Positions 28,001-40,300 of a stretch of 64,000 nt of DNA are shown piece after piece. The stretch covers positions 496,001 through 560,000 of the forward strand of contig OZ037927.1 in assembly GCA_964035575.1 (NCBI GenBank), read 5' to 3'. The DNA comes from Rhynchopus sp. YZ270_cl-10. Lineage: Eukaryota > Euglenozoa > Diplonemea > Diplonemida > Diplonemidae. The first letter of the stretch is position 1. Each line of letters opens with the position of its first letter. The position numbers and the translations under genes were made by a program. The notes under the pieces were generated by a model. It searched no databases, was not told the origin of the DNA, and saw nothing but the letters and a program-made list of their open reading frames with translations.

Positions 28001-28257
28001 CGTTTTGAGATATTTGCAGAACGTCTGCCGGCGGTAGCCTTCCACGGGGCTCCCCCAGAGTATTGAGCTAACACCGGTGCGTCGCACAGCGCCTCCCGTG
28101 CCTTGTCTAAAAGCTTCGACGAAGAGCGGCTCGATGCATTGGCTGTGGGAGCGACATTGCTGTTGACACCATTTGCGTTCCCCACAGCAGACGCAAACGA
28201 CGCATCCCCCTCAGGAGCCGACCCTGGAGGCGATCCAGGTGGTGTCGGACTGTCCAT
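25003..28257 (-). CDS. Low-complexity protein of unknown function
   Basis: 1084 aa; I do not recognise the family. The N-terminus is rich in Ser, Pro and Ala. An acidic Asp/Glu patch lies at about residues 223-245 and a Lys/Glu-rich, probably coiled-coil helix at about 490-535 (KVEMLKQKQMEVEVLRRYQE). Two Gly runs follow at about 637-652 and 681-697. The rest is predicted mostly helical and could be a helical-bundle scaffold. There is no signal peptide or membrane segment and no enzyme motif. It lies in line with the HECT gene upstream and the eS25 array downstream. Being a host structural or regulatory protein is only a guess. Confidence 0.75.
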   Translation of the reverse strand: MDSPTPPGSPPGSAPEGDASFASAVGNANGVNSNVAPTANASSRSSSKLLDKAREALCDAPVLAQYSGGAPWKATAGRRSANISKRTSVVRKEILSEISAQTEGDDGASPAGTVSKRQLARLVLDSSTLADTSARMKQSCTRAKRLISEVEKTQMSESSLREVIERYESVRSEGTRIVLVKDGDDEGEARHHPRQPSGIGRERAPSHRGSVKSEAAGGGVGEVIQADPDTDSDDDLDDYEGEPPEVAFEDMSSFPAGTIIAKAMELLVSVVPLLATASDFSKEIISGSDTRPRTANFATMLHRTKEARIAAKKCLWLQKKVVASVGTARSYLACANGSVNEHARVSLRQIRCLQHEVAETEECLRQREGELDDIISAELISVPEGESNTNTTLSRQRSFCKDGLSLKQKEDDIRRNPATMRLTGCGRLLLSTLHSRVTQSATSLINSTVASWLKEGDFPKNMKMNEFLANKGGEGAQLPGKGRGRGATTPPTEKKKKVDEKSDSKVEMLKQKQMEVEVLRRYQEVIAKIEKVERERVESKGRTIASGIADVVSIAAHGEPQDNEDHGDTAIMKDALSLRQSVLAQHYFAASLHSLLAASVAKTQFALPKSASYFLTRPPSEIAPAADIFRKNSSSAGGGGGGGGGGGGGEGTISPPTLNMPPPGLTPVSPRSPRVVRTPSFRFGGGGGGGGGGGGGVAVPLSTHDVSWTEGMKDYAIAFDSFSHVKSLFYCRMLQELDDVVHALSEVSSVNVDAVSQLSFIRQGKEKVKSPQPALGHAMVLGTVAAETTLAPAYSYTPPLHLVVAVDCCLKLVQLRDTERELPHQLSPRQRSASRSHSRTLTPKSSARVREELKLKEETGEVVLNTYSDFDAISWEATRVELAAQSETLVTELQALDYSILPQYAEDLKGVADVVAELQAKDSEVRNETSPLPTPAKAGNRGEKPDKDKERLRDEQAAHAVVAAQLDAFFDLQFDCLTPFLAFIRKLPVAISAATEELSFAVGPEVSIATEPCLQVQALRARAHTEAASMSATALTHSTAGHMAQCVLLLGQISVPQDADDAQALPPPRTPRKEKKARPSVSIL

Positions 28258-28833
28258 TTAAAAAAAAGGTGTGAAAATAAAAGATTCTGTGTTTGAGATT
28301 TTGCAAAATATGACTCCCTAAGAGGAAATCTCTTTGAGGCCAAACAAGAAATGCAACTCCCCACTAAAGAGGAAATCCTCGACGGCCAAAAAAAAAAAGA
28401 AAAAAAAAGTTTTGTAAGATGATCCCAAGCCTCTCTCTCTGTGCTAGTCTTTGAAAAAAAAGAAAAAAAAAAAGGAAATGCAATCCTTCCCTTTCGTTTG
28501 AAACGCTCCCCACACCCAATGCGTAAAAGGGGTATGTGTGGTAGGGGGGAGGAGGAGAGAAAAAAGGGGTAAGGGAAAATCTGAGAAAGGGGTGTTCAGT
28601 GGTGTTATGATGGGGGGGGTGGAGGTGTGGAGGTGGGGGGATTGAAAAGAATGTTGGGGGTGGGGGAAAGAAAACGGGGTGATTTGTCCTTTTGTTGCAA
28701 TATTAGAAATAGTATTATTAGAAACAAAAAGTGAAAGGGTGTTTTCATCATATGCAATCAATAAATTGAGAGTATATGGTGAGGGATCAACAAAAAAATG
28801 TTCCCTTCTTTTTATGGCGTTTGCAAAACGTAG
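28258..28833. other. Gene-free stretch
   Basis: The 5' flank of the gene at 25003-28257. It contains A runs and a purine-rich plus strand (pyrimidine-rich on the sense strand) at 28535-28680. No coding region recognised. Confidence 0.6.
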
Positions 28834-28838
28834 TGAAA

Positions 28839-29686
28839 CAGGGCTTTCCGCAGGGGGGACCAGGGGGGACCGCTGGTCCCCCTGGCGGAAAAATGAAAAA
28901 ATAAGGGAGGACCAGGGGGGACCAGCCTGCCCTTGAGGGTTCTGAGGCTTTCTATTTGGACTTTTCCAGATTTTTTACATTTTTTTGTACCGTCCTGTCC
29001 CCGCACGTTCAAATACAGGCATAAAATACGGTTCCAGCTTCCCCTGCTCCTCTCAATAATAAGGCAACAACGGGAGGCAACCGCGAACCCTGTGTGCATC
29101 AGTTGCAGGCCAACGTCCAGCATCAGAGACATTTGAGGTTGTATACAAGAAGAAGGAGAAGACGTGTCAATCTCATTCAATTATGAGGGTTGGAAGACGG
29201 AGGAAATCAAAAATGTTGCGTACCGTGGCTTCGCCAGAAAATTTTGTTTTCGCAAAATATGGAAGTAAAATTGACGTTTCTGACGATAATTACCAACGAC
29301 GGTACCATTTTTATGGCAGCATTTTTTAGAAATGTTGCGTACCGTGGGCTTCGCCTGGAACCTTGGGGTGCATGATCGCCGCTTCTTTTATACATGTACT
29401 GAGGTTACTGATCAGAAGTCTGACACTCCCTGCGGCTTGTGGTTCACCCTCCCACCCTCGCACCTTCCACGATTTTGTGCATCAGAGGGGGGAAAGCGCG
29501 TCACCTCTCTGCACTGGCAGGGAGTCGCACGCACGAAGCGGCCGCTTTTACGGGGGGAAAGCTCGGGGCCCAAATCACGTGATTGACGAGAGCCCTGACA
29601 ACAAGGCGCGGGAAAAAATTTTTTTTCACCTTTTTTTGGCTGGTCCCCCTGGGAGGCCAAAACCCCAAATCCTGCGGAGAGCCCTG
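28839..29686. mobile_element. 848-bp element with CAGGGCT terminal inverted repeats
   Basis: The left end cagggctttccgcagg and the right end cctgcggagagccctg are inverted repeats, 15 of 16 identical. Both sides are flanked by tgaaa, a plausible 5-bp target duplication. Subterminal GGTCCCCCTGG motifs are also inverted. There is no transposase, so it is non-autonomous. The CAGGG start is typical of hAT ends, but those make 8-bp duplications, so the superfamily is left open. Confidence 0.6.
29213..29355 (+). repeat. Short direct repeat inside the CAGGGCT element
   Basis: aaatgttgcgtaccgtgg, followed by gcttcgcc, occurs at about 29212-29235 and again at about 29330-29353. Meaning unknown. Confidence 0.6.
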
Positions 29687-30173
29687 TGAAAGAGAAAAAA
29701 AAAAAAAGTGAAGTTGACAGTGCAAACGCCCTCTGGGGCGCAGGCACTGAACACTCCGCGGGGTTATCGAACCCCCCGGGGTGTTGCATTTGAAGAAGAA
29801 AACAAAAACAAAGTTGAATTAGCGGGGAGGAGAAGGGTGGATGTGGTTCTTAGCAGACCTGTTGCTAAATAGTGACTGGAAATCGTTTTTGGATTTTGCC
29901 TGGGTCTGGTTCTTAAGAACGTTTTTTGATAAATTGTTGGAGTAGTGTAGCTGCCTCGGGTTGTGTTGCCACAGTTTGTGCAATCTCCACTTTCAGCTTC
30001 AGGGTAAACCTCACTCATCAATTTTTTCCCCAGGTTTTTCCCCCCTGGATTGGGAGAGGGGCTAAGTGGGGTGTGGAGGAAGTGACGTCATCACCAAGGC
30101 CACCTCAAGAACAGTCACGGAAGTGAATGAATATTGAGGTGCTCGACCGACACGATACAAAAAAAAGACAAAA

Positions 30174-30290
30174 AGTTGACTTGAAAATACAACAGCCCTC
30201 TCGTGAACAGTGTACCTTTGGTACAAATGACTGGCGGAAACGGGGGTGGACACCCCACCATGCAGTCCTACAATCCATTTCGAGGTTTAC
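30174..30290 (+). repeat. Dispersed ~115-bp repeat, well preserved copy
   Basis: Near-identical to 24663-24785, with all modules present: gttgacttgaaaatacaaca, gccctctcgtgaacagtgta, ggcggaaacggggg, tggacacccc, catgcagtcctacaatccat and ttcgagg. Confidence 0.85.
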
Positions 30291-30441
30291 ATTTGAAAAA
30301 AAAAAGAAGAAGAAAAAAAGCTTACTGTCATCCCTATCTCTCTGTGCTTCGTCCAGGAACTATGCCCACTCCTCGCTTTCGTCGTACTCGAGCTCATCCT
30401 GTTAGTGGTGGTGTTGAAAAAACGTTTTTTTTTTTTTTTTT

Positions 30442-30670
30442 TTGAAAACTTGGTTGTATCAAGCGAACCATCTCAAGAATTTTGGTCTTGATTTTGACGG
30501 GCAAACCGGCAAGAGTCGGTGCCCGTACTGCCACTTAGAAAACCCGACAACCAAGGACAAAGTTTTATCATTCCAACTTGAAGAGGCACATGGGACAGTG
30601 CTCAAAGGCTCCGTACTGGAAACGGGATGACCCAGAGATCACTCAAGTAGAGGACGCAGCGCCGAAGTCC
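30442..30670 (+). pseudogene. BED-type zinc finger remnant of a DNA transposon
   Basis: The plus strand encodes GKSRCPYCHLE followed, after a shift to another frame, by YHSNLKRHMGQC. Together they give the C-x2-C...H-x4-C pattern of a BED zinc finger, common at the N-terminus of hAT-type transposases. The frame is broken, and no clear transposase core follows in the next ~700 bp (30670-31300). It lies antisense to the host genes, so it is read as a decayed insertion. Confidence 0.45.
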
Positions 30671-31342
30671 TGTTGAGTCAAGGAGGTAGTCCTCGCGGTG
30701 CCGAAGATCCCAGGGGGTGTAACAATAGGCTTGAGGAAGTGGTAGAAGTCAGGAGCACGGATGGCAGATGCAAGGGGTGCTGGGGGGGGTATTCATGCAA
30801 TAGCACAGCAGCTCCGTCCACACACCCCTCTCACTACCAACAAGGTCACCGCGTCTCCCCTCTTCCAAAGAGAGAAGCAAAAACGCACGGAGGGTACCAT
30901 TTCGGACCCTCTGGCGTAGTGGAAGGGCGTCTCCAACCCTCTAGCAACCTGAGTACGATGTCAGGACCCTCTGCCATGCGCGTGACGACGATGCCACGGG
31001 GTAGACGCCGCACAAAGCGAGGCGGACTATAAGGCCAAATTTGGGGCATTCATGGACAAGATGCCTGGGTTCTCTCGGCATGCATGCATGCCCTGTGAAT
31101 GACTCAATAGAGACCCAAGAAGCGCGAACTCAGTCACGCGGAGAAATTTCACCACCGCCATTCAGACAATAAAGGCCGTCTGGCTGTTTCCAATGGGAGG
31201 CGACAGCACCCCTCGGGAAAAACGTGTTCAGCAGATTTTCGGCCTCCACATAGGGAAATAATAGATGTGAACCCAGAGAGCCAGCTGAGGACCATCATCA
31301 ACGGTGTTTTGAACGAAGTGGCATCGTTATCGGTGGTAGCTC

Positions 31343-34300
31343 CTAGAGCTCATACGTCTCTCTCCATACTGACTAAAAAAAAAAAAGAAAAAAAAAAACC
31401 CCAAATTTCCCCCTTGAAAAATACACACACCTCATCATCGTCCTCAGCGTCCATATCCTCAAGCCCTACTGGGGCGCCGTCTGTATCAATCGCACGGCAG
31501 TTGTATATTGCGTACATCAACCTCGCCTTCATCACCTCTGTCGAGGAATAGTCGGGCAGCTCCAATGAGAAGAAGCATGTGTGCGCTTGGGGAAGGTATT
31601 TATCTGGGTCCCCATCTACGTGGTATGGCTGCAGCTTGATTGCAACTGGGAGACGGGAACGTGCTGCGACGAACCGCAAGAGGTTGGTCAAATCTGCCTG
31701 GGCAAAGTGCTCTATGGCGTCCCAAAAGCGCTGTACTGTGTCCCCATACTCGTCTATGTCTTCGTACAGTGCAGAGGCCTTCAACTCAGCAACACTAATC
31801 CCGCTGGCGCCACACACCTTCCTCTCCAGAACCCGCCAGGAATAGAGGGAAAGAACTGCCTCAGGGATCACATCCGTCATCCCCAGCCGCATGCTTTCCA
31901 AGTAGAGCTCCGCCTCGTGCAATCGTTTGTCAATGACAAGCCCCGCGTATTCCTCGCGGTTCTCAAAGGTAACTTCTTTGTTGTGTCCACCCTCCAAAAG
32001 ATCAACAAGCTGCCCATCACTGAGGGTTGTAACAAAGGTCTCATCGATCGCGTCTTTGAAAAGCTCGGGGACCACCCCTTTTGTGTCGATATTGATGATT
32101 CCGTCCAACGCAGTGAGGCACATCTGGTCGATCGCTGCCAGATCTGCACGGTCATTTGATGTTCTGGTCAAATGTTTCCACACAACGCTGCTTAAAGAAA
32201 CATTCATCGGCTCGTTAATGGTTAAACACCCTGCCATTAGCCGCCCAAGAAAACGGAATTTTGAGATCAACATCGCTCTCTCTACTGCCCCGCATTCCCC
32301 AGCAGGGCGTGGGATTCTTTTGTCTCGGGTGTCCCCAAAGTTGCCTTTGTGGTTGGGCGAAAAGATGAAAAGGCTTTGCGCGCTTTCCTCCATTAGCTCT
32401 TCGCAGACTGTGGCGAGGGATTCACGGAAGGGACCACCGGCGTCTTCTGCTGCTTCGCCTTCGAAGACTACGGTCCAGAGTCTCGCCGATGCATCGCACG
32501 ATTCATAGGACCTAAACGCCCACGGCCTCTTATTCCTATACAAAGCATGTAGCTGGTCGAAGAGAGACTCCGGTGCAGACCCTCCACGACCACCTTGCGC
32601 AAAGTAGTTGCGTGAAAGCAGAATGCTTGCTATACGCCCTTCCCTGCAGGACGCTGCTAAGATCCCATCTACTAACGGATCCTTCGCCCAAGGGAACAGA
32701 CAGTTTCGTGCCTGCATGTAGAGTCCGGTGAGTGTTTCGTGTTGTCCTGGGAGAACTCCGGCGGAGCCGAGGGAGGGTGACATCGCCGCTTCTGGGCCGA
32801 CAAAAGCAAGAAGGAGTCTCGCGAGAACGTTAAATCTGCTGAGAACGGTGTAGGCAGTTGCCGCATTGCCTTCTTTCGCTGCAGACAGAACGGTGGCGTC
32901 GTCGTCGCAGAGAGGTGCGTTCTTCCGTTCATCTCCGCCACATGAAACATCCGTCGGTCCTTGGCCGGTTCCTTTGCACCACGACTCTGTGTACGCCATG
33001 CACAAATCTTCGAGCGCTTTTTTGGAGCATTGCTCCCCAGGGGTGACATCGCAGGCCAATGCGTTACCAAGCCAGGAGAGGTTGTCCGCCACGCCTCGGT
33101 GTCCTGGGGGGCAGTGGCGGAATGGTGAGCCACCAAGGTTGATGACAACGTTGTCGGAGGAGCGAAGAGAGGCTGCGGGGGCAAGCCCGCAGACCCCGAT
33201 GGGGATGTTTTTGAAGGCGGTGCCGAGGTCGAGGCCGTTGTGGTTGAAGGTCATTTCGGCGGTGCGGTCGGGGGTGATGGTGATGCTGCATCCTATCGTA
33301 TCTCCGGTCCGCCAGCCGCCTTGTTCGGCCCCATGAACGGTGTCGTCGTCGAAGAGAAGCGAGTCGCCGTCGTCCGCACCGTCGCAGCTGAGAAGGGCTG
33401 CGTCGTCGCCGACCCATTCCCCTTCGGTGCTGGCATCGTCGCCTTCATCCCATTGGCCGTCGCTGGTCACTCCGCCGCCGGAGATGTCCGCGTGGGGTAG
33501 TGGTGCGGAGGAGGAGGAGGATGCCTGGGTTGGGGTAGGCGCGTTGCCGGAGGGGCGTGGGGGTGGGGCGGTGTTGGCTTGGTTTTGGAGGCGGCGTTTG
33601 CGGCGCGCCTTCTGGCGTTTCCGTTTGCGTCGTTCTGCGGCACGGCGACGGCGGTTGGTATCATAGTCACGCGAGGACCTGGTGTCCGTAGCATCGTTGA
33701 CTGCGTAGGGTTCTGACTTTCTTGCATGCCAGATGCACGCCCTCATGCCGTCATATGCCCAGCTATGCAGATCATCTCCAACACCATGTCCACCTTCACT
33801 ATCGCATGTGAACTGCTTTGGATCCGCCCACCCAACCTGCATTAAGCTGCAGTTCTCAATCTCAAGCTCCCAATACCAACTTCCAATCCCGACAGAAACA
33901 TCAGAAATAACAGTAGGGAAATTATTGAAGGATTCTACCCTCTGCTTTGCGCCTGCCCCAGCAAGGAGCAGGCTGGCAACCCCAAGAGAGGAGGCTGGAC
34001 GTCCCCAGGTACCCCCAGCAGAGTCCTTCGAATGGTTGGATTGGAATGAGTTGCGTACGTTGGGTGGGGCGTCGTCCGCTCCGTGCCAGAGGCCTCTGAT
34101 GTTTACCCCAGAACCTACCGGAATGATCTCAGCGTTGGCACCACCATACCGTAACCAACTTTCTGGTAGCGCATCCAGCTGCGCACCCTCCGTCAACGCT
34201 CTGGGGAGGATTACTGTAGTAGCGGTATTGTGCCGTGCCATCTCCTTCGCAGCTGAGGCAAAAACGGAGATCAAATTGTGGACACCATTGCTAAGGCAGG

Positions 34301-37300
34301 CCTCCTGTGGGATGTCCGTAAGAGGCAGCGCTACAGCTCTGTTTGTATTGGCTGCGTGCAGTAATGAAACAAATGCTTGCAGAAACATTGATAACAAATC
34401 TCCAGTTCCGCTTTTAGATTCTACTTCAGGGACCAACTGACGTCGATAACAATGAGCGAGGTCTGCAAAACGGCGGTCCAATATAGAGGATGGAATGCGT
34501 TGGGCAGCCCCAGCGCAGAGAAGACGTGAGAGGAGCAACACAACCTGCCGTCTTCTCCACCCCACTGAGGTATGCGCTACGGCAACCAACGAAGAAATCA
34601 CTAAAAGCTTAAAGGCGCACTCCTTTTCACCACTTGCCGCAACCGCCTCGAGGAAGAACATCCCAACGGAGAACGCATTGACCTGCGGCCCGGCGTACTC
34701 TATATCCACCAACCGCAGACCCTGCTCCACGAGAAGCGCGGCAAGAACCGAACGTTCTGCATAGGTCTTCAACAGAATGCCTACGGCGGTGTTCAAGCTC
34801 TCCTGGTCCAGCTGGCCACGATACGCCATCGCTGCCGCCTTTGAAAGGAATTTGAGGACCAGGAGTGGTGGGCCTATCTCTTCTGTCGACCAGGTTCTGG
34901 TTTGATCCTTCGCTAGAGTACATACCATGCACCGTGCGGCAAAGGTAAATGCAAGGGCACAGTCGAACTTCCATGCTTCTCTGCGAATGTCCGTTTCGAC
35001 ACAGAGTCTGCGGAGCACTTCGGTGCGTTTGAATATGACATAGGCGTCTTCTTCGTCAGAGTCGTTAGCGTCGCTGCAGCCTTCCCACGCATCTTCTTCG
35101 GAAAGACCGTCGTCAGTGCCTTCGTGGAAGGTCGCAAAGTTGTATTCCGAAATGATGTCCGGAATGTCACCGCAGCTTTCCCCTTCTTCTTCGTAGTGCT
35201 CTTCGGCGAGGTGGTCCGACCCTTCCTCCCAGACCTCAGCGCCAAGGATGTGGTCCTGCCCGCCGCGATGCAGTTGCGGCCGAACATTTGGCATGTCATC
35301 GTCTTCCTCGGGGTCCTCCCCTTCCTCCTCTTCTTCGCATGGGTCGTATTCGTCGCGGTCGCTTACGTCATCCTCTTCCTCTTCTTCAATGGTTTCCATA
35401 TCAACTACCCTATGTGAACGATGTGGTAATACATAATTGATCAGCGCGCACATCTCCCCGAGATGCTGAAACGGCACCGGATCGCTTGTTTCTACCCGCA
35501 AAGAGCAGAGCCGCATTAACAATGGAAGAATCTTACTAGAAGCGATCCGCCCCGTTTCTTCTGCAGGAAGGTTCGATACCGCAGCGTACAAAGCGCGAAG
35601 AAGCGACGGAAGAAGACGGGAAAATGCAAGCCTCCTCTTCAACTGCCCTAACTTAAGGGTAGGGAGGCGGAGGAGCGGTTCTCCTTCATCTTCTGCAGGG
35701 GGGTGGTACGTTACTATCTGAGACAAAGCTGTGGCGGGTTCAAGAATGGTGAAGATCAGGTCGCAGAGGGGAGTAATTATGCTTGTCGGATTCGGAAGCT
35801 CCTTGGCGGTTGAAAGCATGTCAGAAACCCCAACTATTAATCGATCAGTATGGACCTCTCTAGGTGGATTATGCTCTATATCTACTAATGTTTCCTTTGA
35901 TTTGATTCCATTTGACGCTAGAAACGATCCTTTTGCTGTTACTGGGACAACTACTGCGTTTAGATCGTCAATTCGTTGTACTATGACGTGTTGTCTCGCT
36001 GCACGGCGGAGGCGGCATACTGCGAGTCTTCCTTCTTGAACACGAACTTCACCTCCTCCGAGCACTTCGAGGGCGATGTCGAGTTTGGTTTGATGGCGCC
36101 GTTCGAAGCGGGTGAACCCATCTGCGTCGGTTGCTTCGCAGGAATCGAATTCTGCTTCATCAGAATCTCTTCCAATACGTCTCTGCATTCTGCTCCGCCT
36201 TCGCTGAATTTTTCTTGCCTTTTTTCTTGCTTCTCTATCCGATGCGGATTCCACTCCCTCTGACGGAGACGCAGAGGTTACACTCTCATCGTCATTGCTC
36301 TTCCTCCTCCGCTTTTCCGACGTCGTATCACTTTCGCTCTGAGGCCGCGCTGGAGAATCCGAAGCCTCCGGTCCTTCCTGATCCGCATCAGCCTCAAACG
36401 TCCCTTTCCTTTCCCTGCGATTTAGTGCAATGGAACTCCTCCTTTTTTTCATGGCTTTAGGGGTGCTCCTATCGCCGTCTACTGCAGTATCAGGTAGGAT
36501 TGGAACCAATGGCGTTCCATCCGGTTTTTTGCGAAGCCAGCATTGCGGTCCTTCCGACAAAGTGCTTCCGATAATATGAAGTACACTATGCGTCCAGGCA
36601 GGCTGCTGTGCTAGAATTTTGATCAGACGGGAGGTGGAGGTGGCGATGGTGAAACCTAGGTAGGATCGAACAATTTTTCTGCGTTGGTGAAGCTGGGGGA
36701 CCCCAAAGCGAGAGGCGAAATTTATCAGAAAATGCACCGTAGCTGCCCCTTCGGGTAGTGGCGTACTGGGCGGCGCATCCGCCCTGATCTCATTTACTGT
36801 AGAATCGGCAACTCCAGGGGAAATGTAAGGCAACACCAAACGCAGAAACGAAAAGCAACTCCGGCACACTGCGGCATTTTGTCGTGGATCGAAATCAACC
36901 AACAACCTTAACGACTCTTTCACACACCCTGTTTCCATCACCAAATCCACTAACACTGCGGGAGCGGTGATGGTCAATGATGTGACAAACGCAAGCCAGG
37001 CGCAGACCTGACCAGAATGAACGGAAATCGCACTTTGCAGTTTTTGTAGCGCTTCGCGCTCTCTTCTTAGTGGTGATTTGAGGCGTTGACGGAATTCTCT
37101 AGCGCGGGACAGCTGAGGGGAGGACGGCGCGCTTTGCTCAGGGGAGGTACGTTGTTTTGACTTCCGTTTGCTGCTTCCGCTGTTGTGGCGGTTCATGATG
37201 TGCGTGTAGAGGCGGTCGACCCGCATGCGGTGCTCAGCTTCGTCCAGACGAGAGCGAAGCCGTGAAAGCCGCCGTTTGCTTTCATGTTGTCTCTCATGAA

Positions 37301-40300
37301 GCCCCAACAGCTTTGCATAATTCGCTTCCAACTCCGCCACAGCGACCCCCACCACCTTCTTCAAAAAGCAGATATGCGGACAGTCCCGCCCGCTGTCACT
37401 CTCCCCATCGCTCTCTGCCTCAGGCTGCTCCAAAACTAGAGTCTTCTTTTCCTCATCCTTTTCAGGTCGTTCTTCAGCTTTTGTTTCATCTCTCTCCAAT
37501 TCAACGGGAAGGCCAGAATCCCCAAAAGAAAAATCATTGGAATTTCCAGGACCGCTTCCTGCCTCCATCGCCGCACGGAGCGCAAGAAGTTGAAGAACAT
37601 GCCATGCTTTAGCGCGAAGTGTTGCTACTGCAGAGGTGCTGACAGTCTCAGATTCGGTATTGGTGAAGACCTTTTGAAAGGTTTGAAGTACATCCAGCTT
37701 GAGGACCAACGCATAATCTGTTCCCTTCCATGCGCATGACATTAAATCCAAGAATAACTCCAGCCTCTCCGCTCTCACGCAGCTCCCGCCACCTCGCAGC
37801 CTCGCAGCGAGACGTGAAACTATCGAATAAACGTTCGTTTGAATCGCGGTTTCCACCTCTCTTCCACAGCAGGCGAGGTTGTCCAGGTAGTGATGGCCTT
37901 TAATGGAGCGGATAAAGGCACGGACGAGGCCTGAGTTGGCGGAGGGCAGGCTTGGCTGTGGTGGGGTAGGTGGAGGGGGTGGGGTGTCCTCGGAGCTGAG
38001 ATCGCCTTCGGTGGAGCCGCGGGGTGCTGCGGAGTACTCGAAGATCATTCGTTCGAAGCATGCGAGGGCTGCAAGGCGGCGGCGGCCAAGCAGCTTTTTT
38101 TTTGTGACAAATTCATCAAAAAGCGCGGCGGTAATGCGTTCGTCCTGGCAAAATTGGAGGACCGCAGCCTCACGACGTTCCTGTGTTGTACCTACGGTTG
38201 CATTGCGGGATTTGCGTATCATTCTGCGCAGGCGAGACATCACAACAGACCCCCCCATCGACGCCTTTCGAAACATTGAGCTCATTTTCCGCATTTCCGG
38301 TGTAGATTCGGATCGCATCAACTCAGCCATCGTTCCGGTTGCCATGAGCGGGTTGGCTAGACCATCTGCCGCTCTCAAAGAGGTTGTCACCTCACGAGGT
38401 GGAGGATGACGGAGTAATACCATAGCACGCCCCAACGCTTCTGCGACAGGGTCGTGGGTTGGGGAGAGTTTGTCGTCGTCGTCGGTTTTTGTGTTGCGTG
38501 ATTTTTGGCGAAGTTCGATGAGCCAGTGGCGGAGTTCGTCTACCCTTCTCCAAAGCCGGACGGTCGCCCTCGGGAAATCCTCTCCAGTGTTCACCAATTC
38601 TTCGAATTTGCATGCGTTGATCCCCATATGGCATGCCAAAGCAGCGAATATGGCGCGAAGTGTTTGGTTCACCCCCTCCCCTCCGAGGTGAGGCTGCGCG
38701 GTTGGGTGGCTTTTTCTTTGAAGCGAAGCAACAAGCTTGCCACCAGCCCCCGTATTTTGAATGATTGATTGCCAAAACGGATGCGGTTCTCCAGCAGTAT
38801 CCGCATCAAGAGAGAGCTCCGCTATCCATGGCGACAACGCTTCGTCGATAGGTGTGCACGGAACAGAATAGGAAGAGATCAATGCTTGGCAAACCCATGA
38901 AGTACTATGAAGTACATTTAACGCAACATCGTGAAGCCACTGAAGCGAAGGGTACAGAACCGGGACCTGGCCGGTTACGGTGATGCGGAAGCCGCGGTTT
39001 TCGCTGATATGACCTTCGGATTTCGAGGTCGAAGGATCGAACAAAAATATCATGGTATCCGTCCCTACAAAAACCAAAGGGGTTTCTGGCCACCTCCGCC
39101 CGGTCCCCAACTGCTCCCCCTCCGCTTCGGGATCTTTCCCCGGCAAATGACAAATCAAGGTTTCTCCATTAAGGAAACACTGCGGGTCAAACGACAATGC
39201 AAGCGAGGTAGCCCCAGGGACACACACCTTTTGGGTCTGCGGTGCATCCCCTGGGCGGCTCACCCCGGTGATCACTCTGGATAGTGCAACGGTTCTGGTT
39301 TCGGACAGCTCTCCTTCGTGCAGCTTCCTCTCGGACTCCAATACAAGAGGCATCGATCCTGCCTTTGCGAATAGCGGAAGCAACGGAGACAATCCTTTCA
39401 AAAACTCCTCCGCATATCCGTTCAGCAACGGCAAGGTATCCACAAACGCGGAAAACACCTCTGACAAAACCTGCGGGGCAGTCTCCGGGGCGCTCATAAA
39501 AACCTCCTGGAGGGTCACCACTGCGGTCGTACACAACGCTTTGAAATACGGAAAAAACAGCAGCTTCATAAAAAAAAGCCCTTCATCCGGTTGATGAGGG
39601 GGCATTGGCCGAGGGGAGGCATCCTCACCCCCCCAGGTGGAGACCGTCGTATCAGAGCGGGTACGGTGGAGGGCGAGGGCAAGGGATGCGAGATAGCGTT
39701 GGAAGTGGAGAAGGAGGGTGCAGGCGGCGGAGTGGAGGGGTTTGGAGATGGTAGAGGCTACACCGACAGCGGAAAGGAGTACCTCTGCTAATGCCAGCGA
39801 GATTGTGTGTTGTTTTTCCTTATTCTGCGCTGGATCTGTTGTTGTTGTTGTTGTCGTCGTTGCACCATCAAAACACCTCAAATGCTCATCCCTCAACAAC
39901 GCCCCCAACTGCACCGACACCCCAACCTCCCGCAACACCCCCAACAAAATCGTTCGCTTGCTCACCCCCACCTCCTCCGCAACCGGCAATGTTTCTATCA
40001 CAAACTCCACCTTCAACCTTGTCTCCGGAAACATGATAGGAACATACGCGCAAAGCAGTGCCTTTGCCGCAAGCAACACCAACTTCGGCTCTTCCCCTTC
40101 ATCTAAAACGCTTTTCGCATGATCCAAGAGAGGTGACAAACTGCACGATTCTCCCCCCAACCCTACCGCAGACGGGGACACTTTAGCGCGGAGAAGCATA
40201 TTTAGATTGACAGTCGCCAAGCGGAGGCAGGTGTACCGAAGAAAAGGGTCCTCAGAGGAGGCCCCCTCCGCAAGAAGCTTAAAGGTAGGTCCCGCAACAT

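Noticed and set aside
29765-29795. tRNA-like T-arm / B-box (ggttcgataacc on the minus strand)
   Set aside because: No A box, D arm or acceptor pairing was found upstream. It is better read as the tip of a GC-rich hairpin.
31350-31372. HECT protein ending in a Phe-rich hydrophobic tail as a membrane anchor
   Set aside because: The tail is encoded by a T-rich tract with perfect GT-AG borders, so an intron is the simpler reading.
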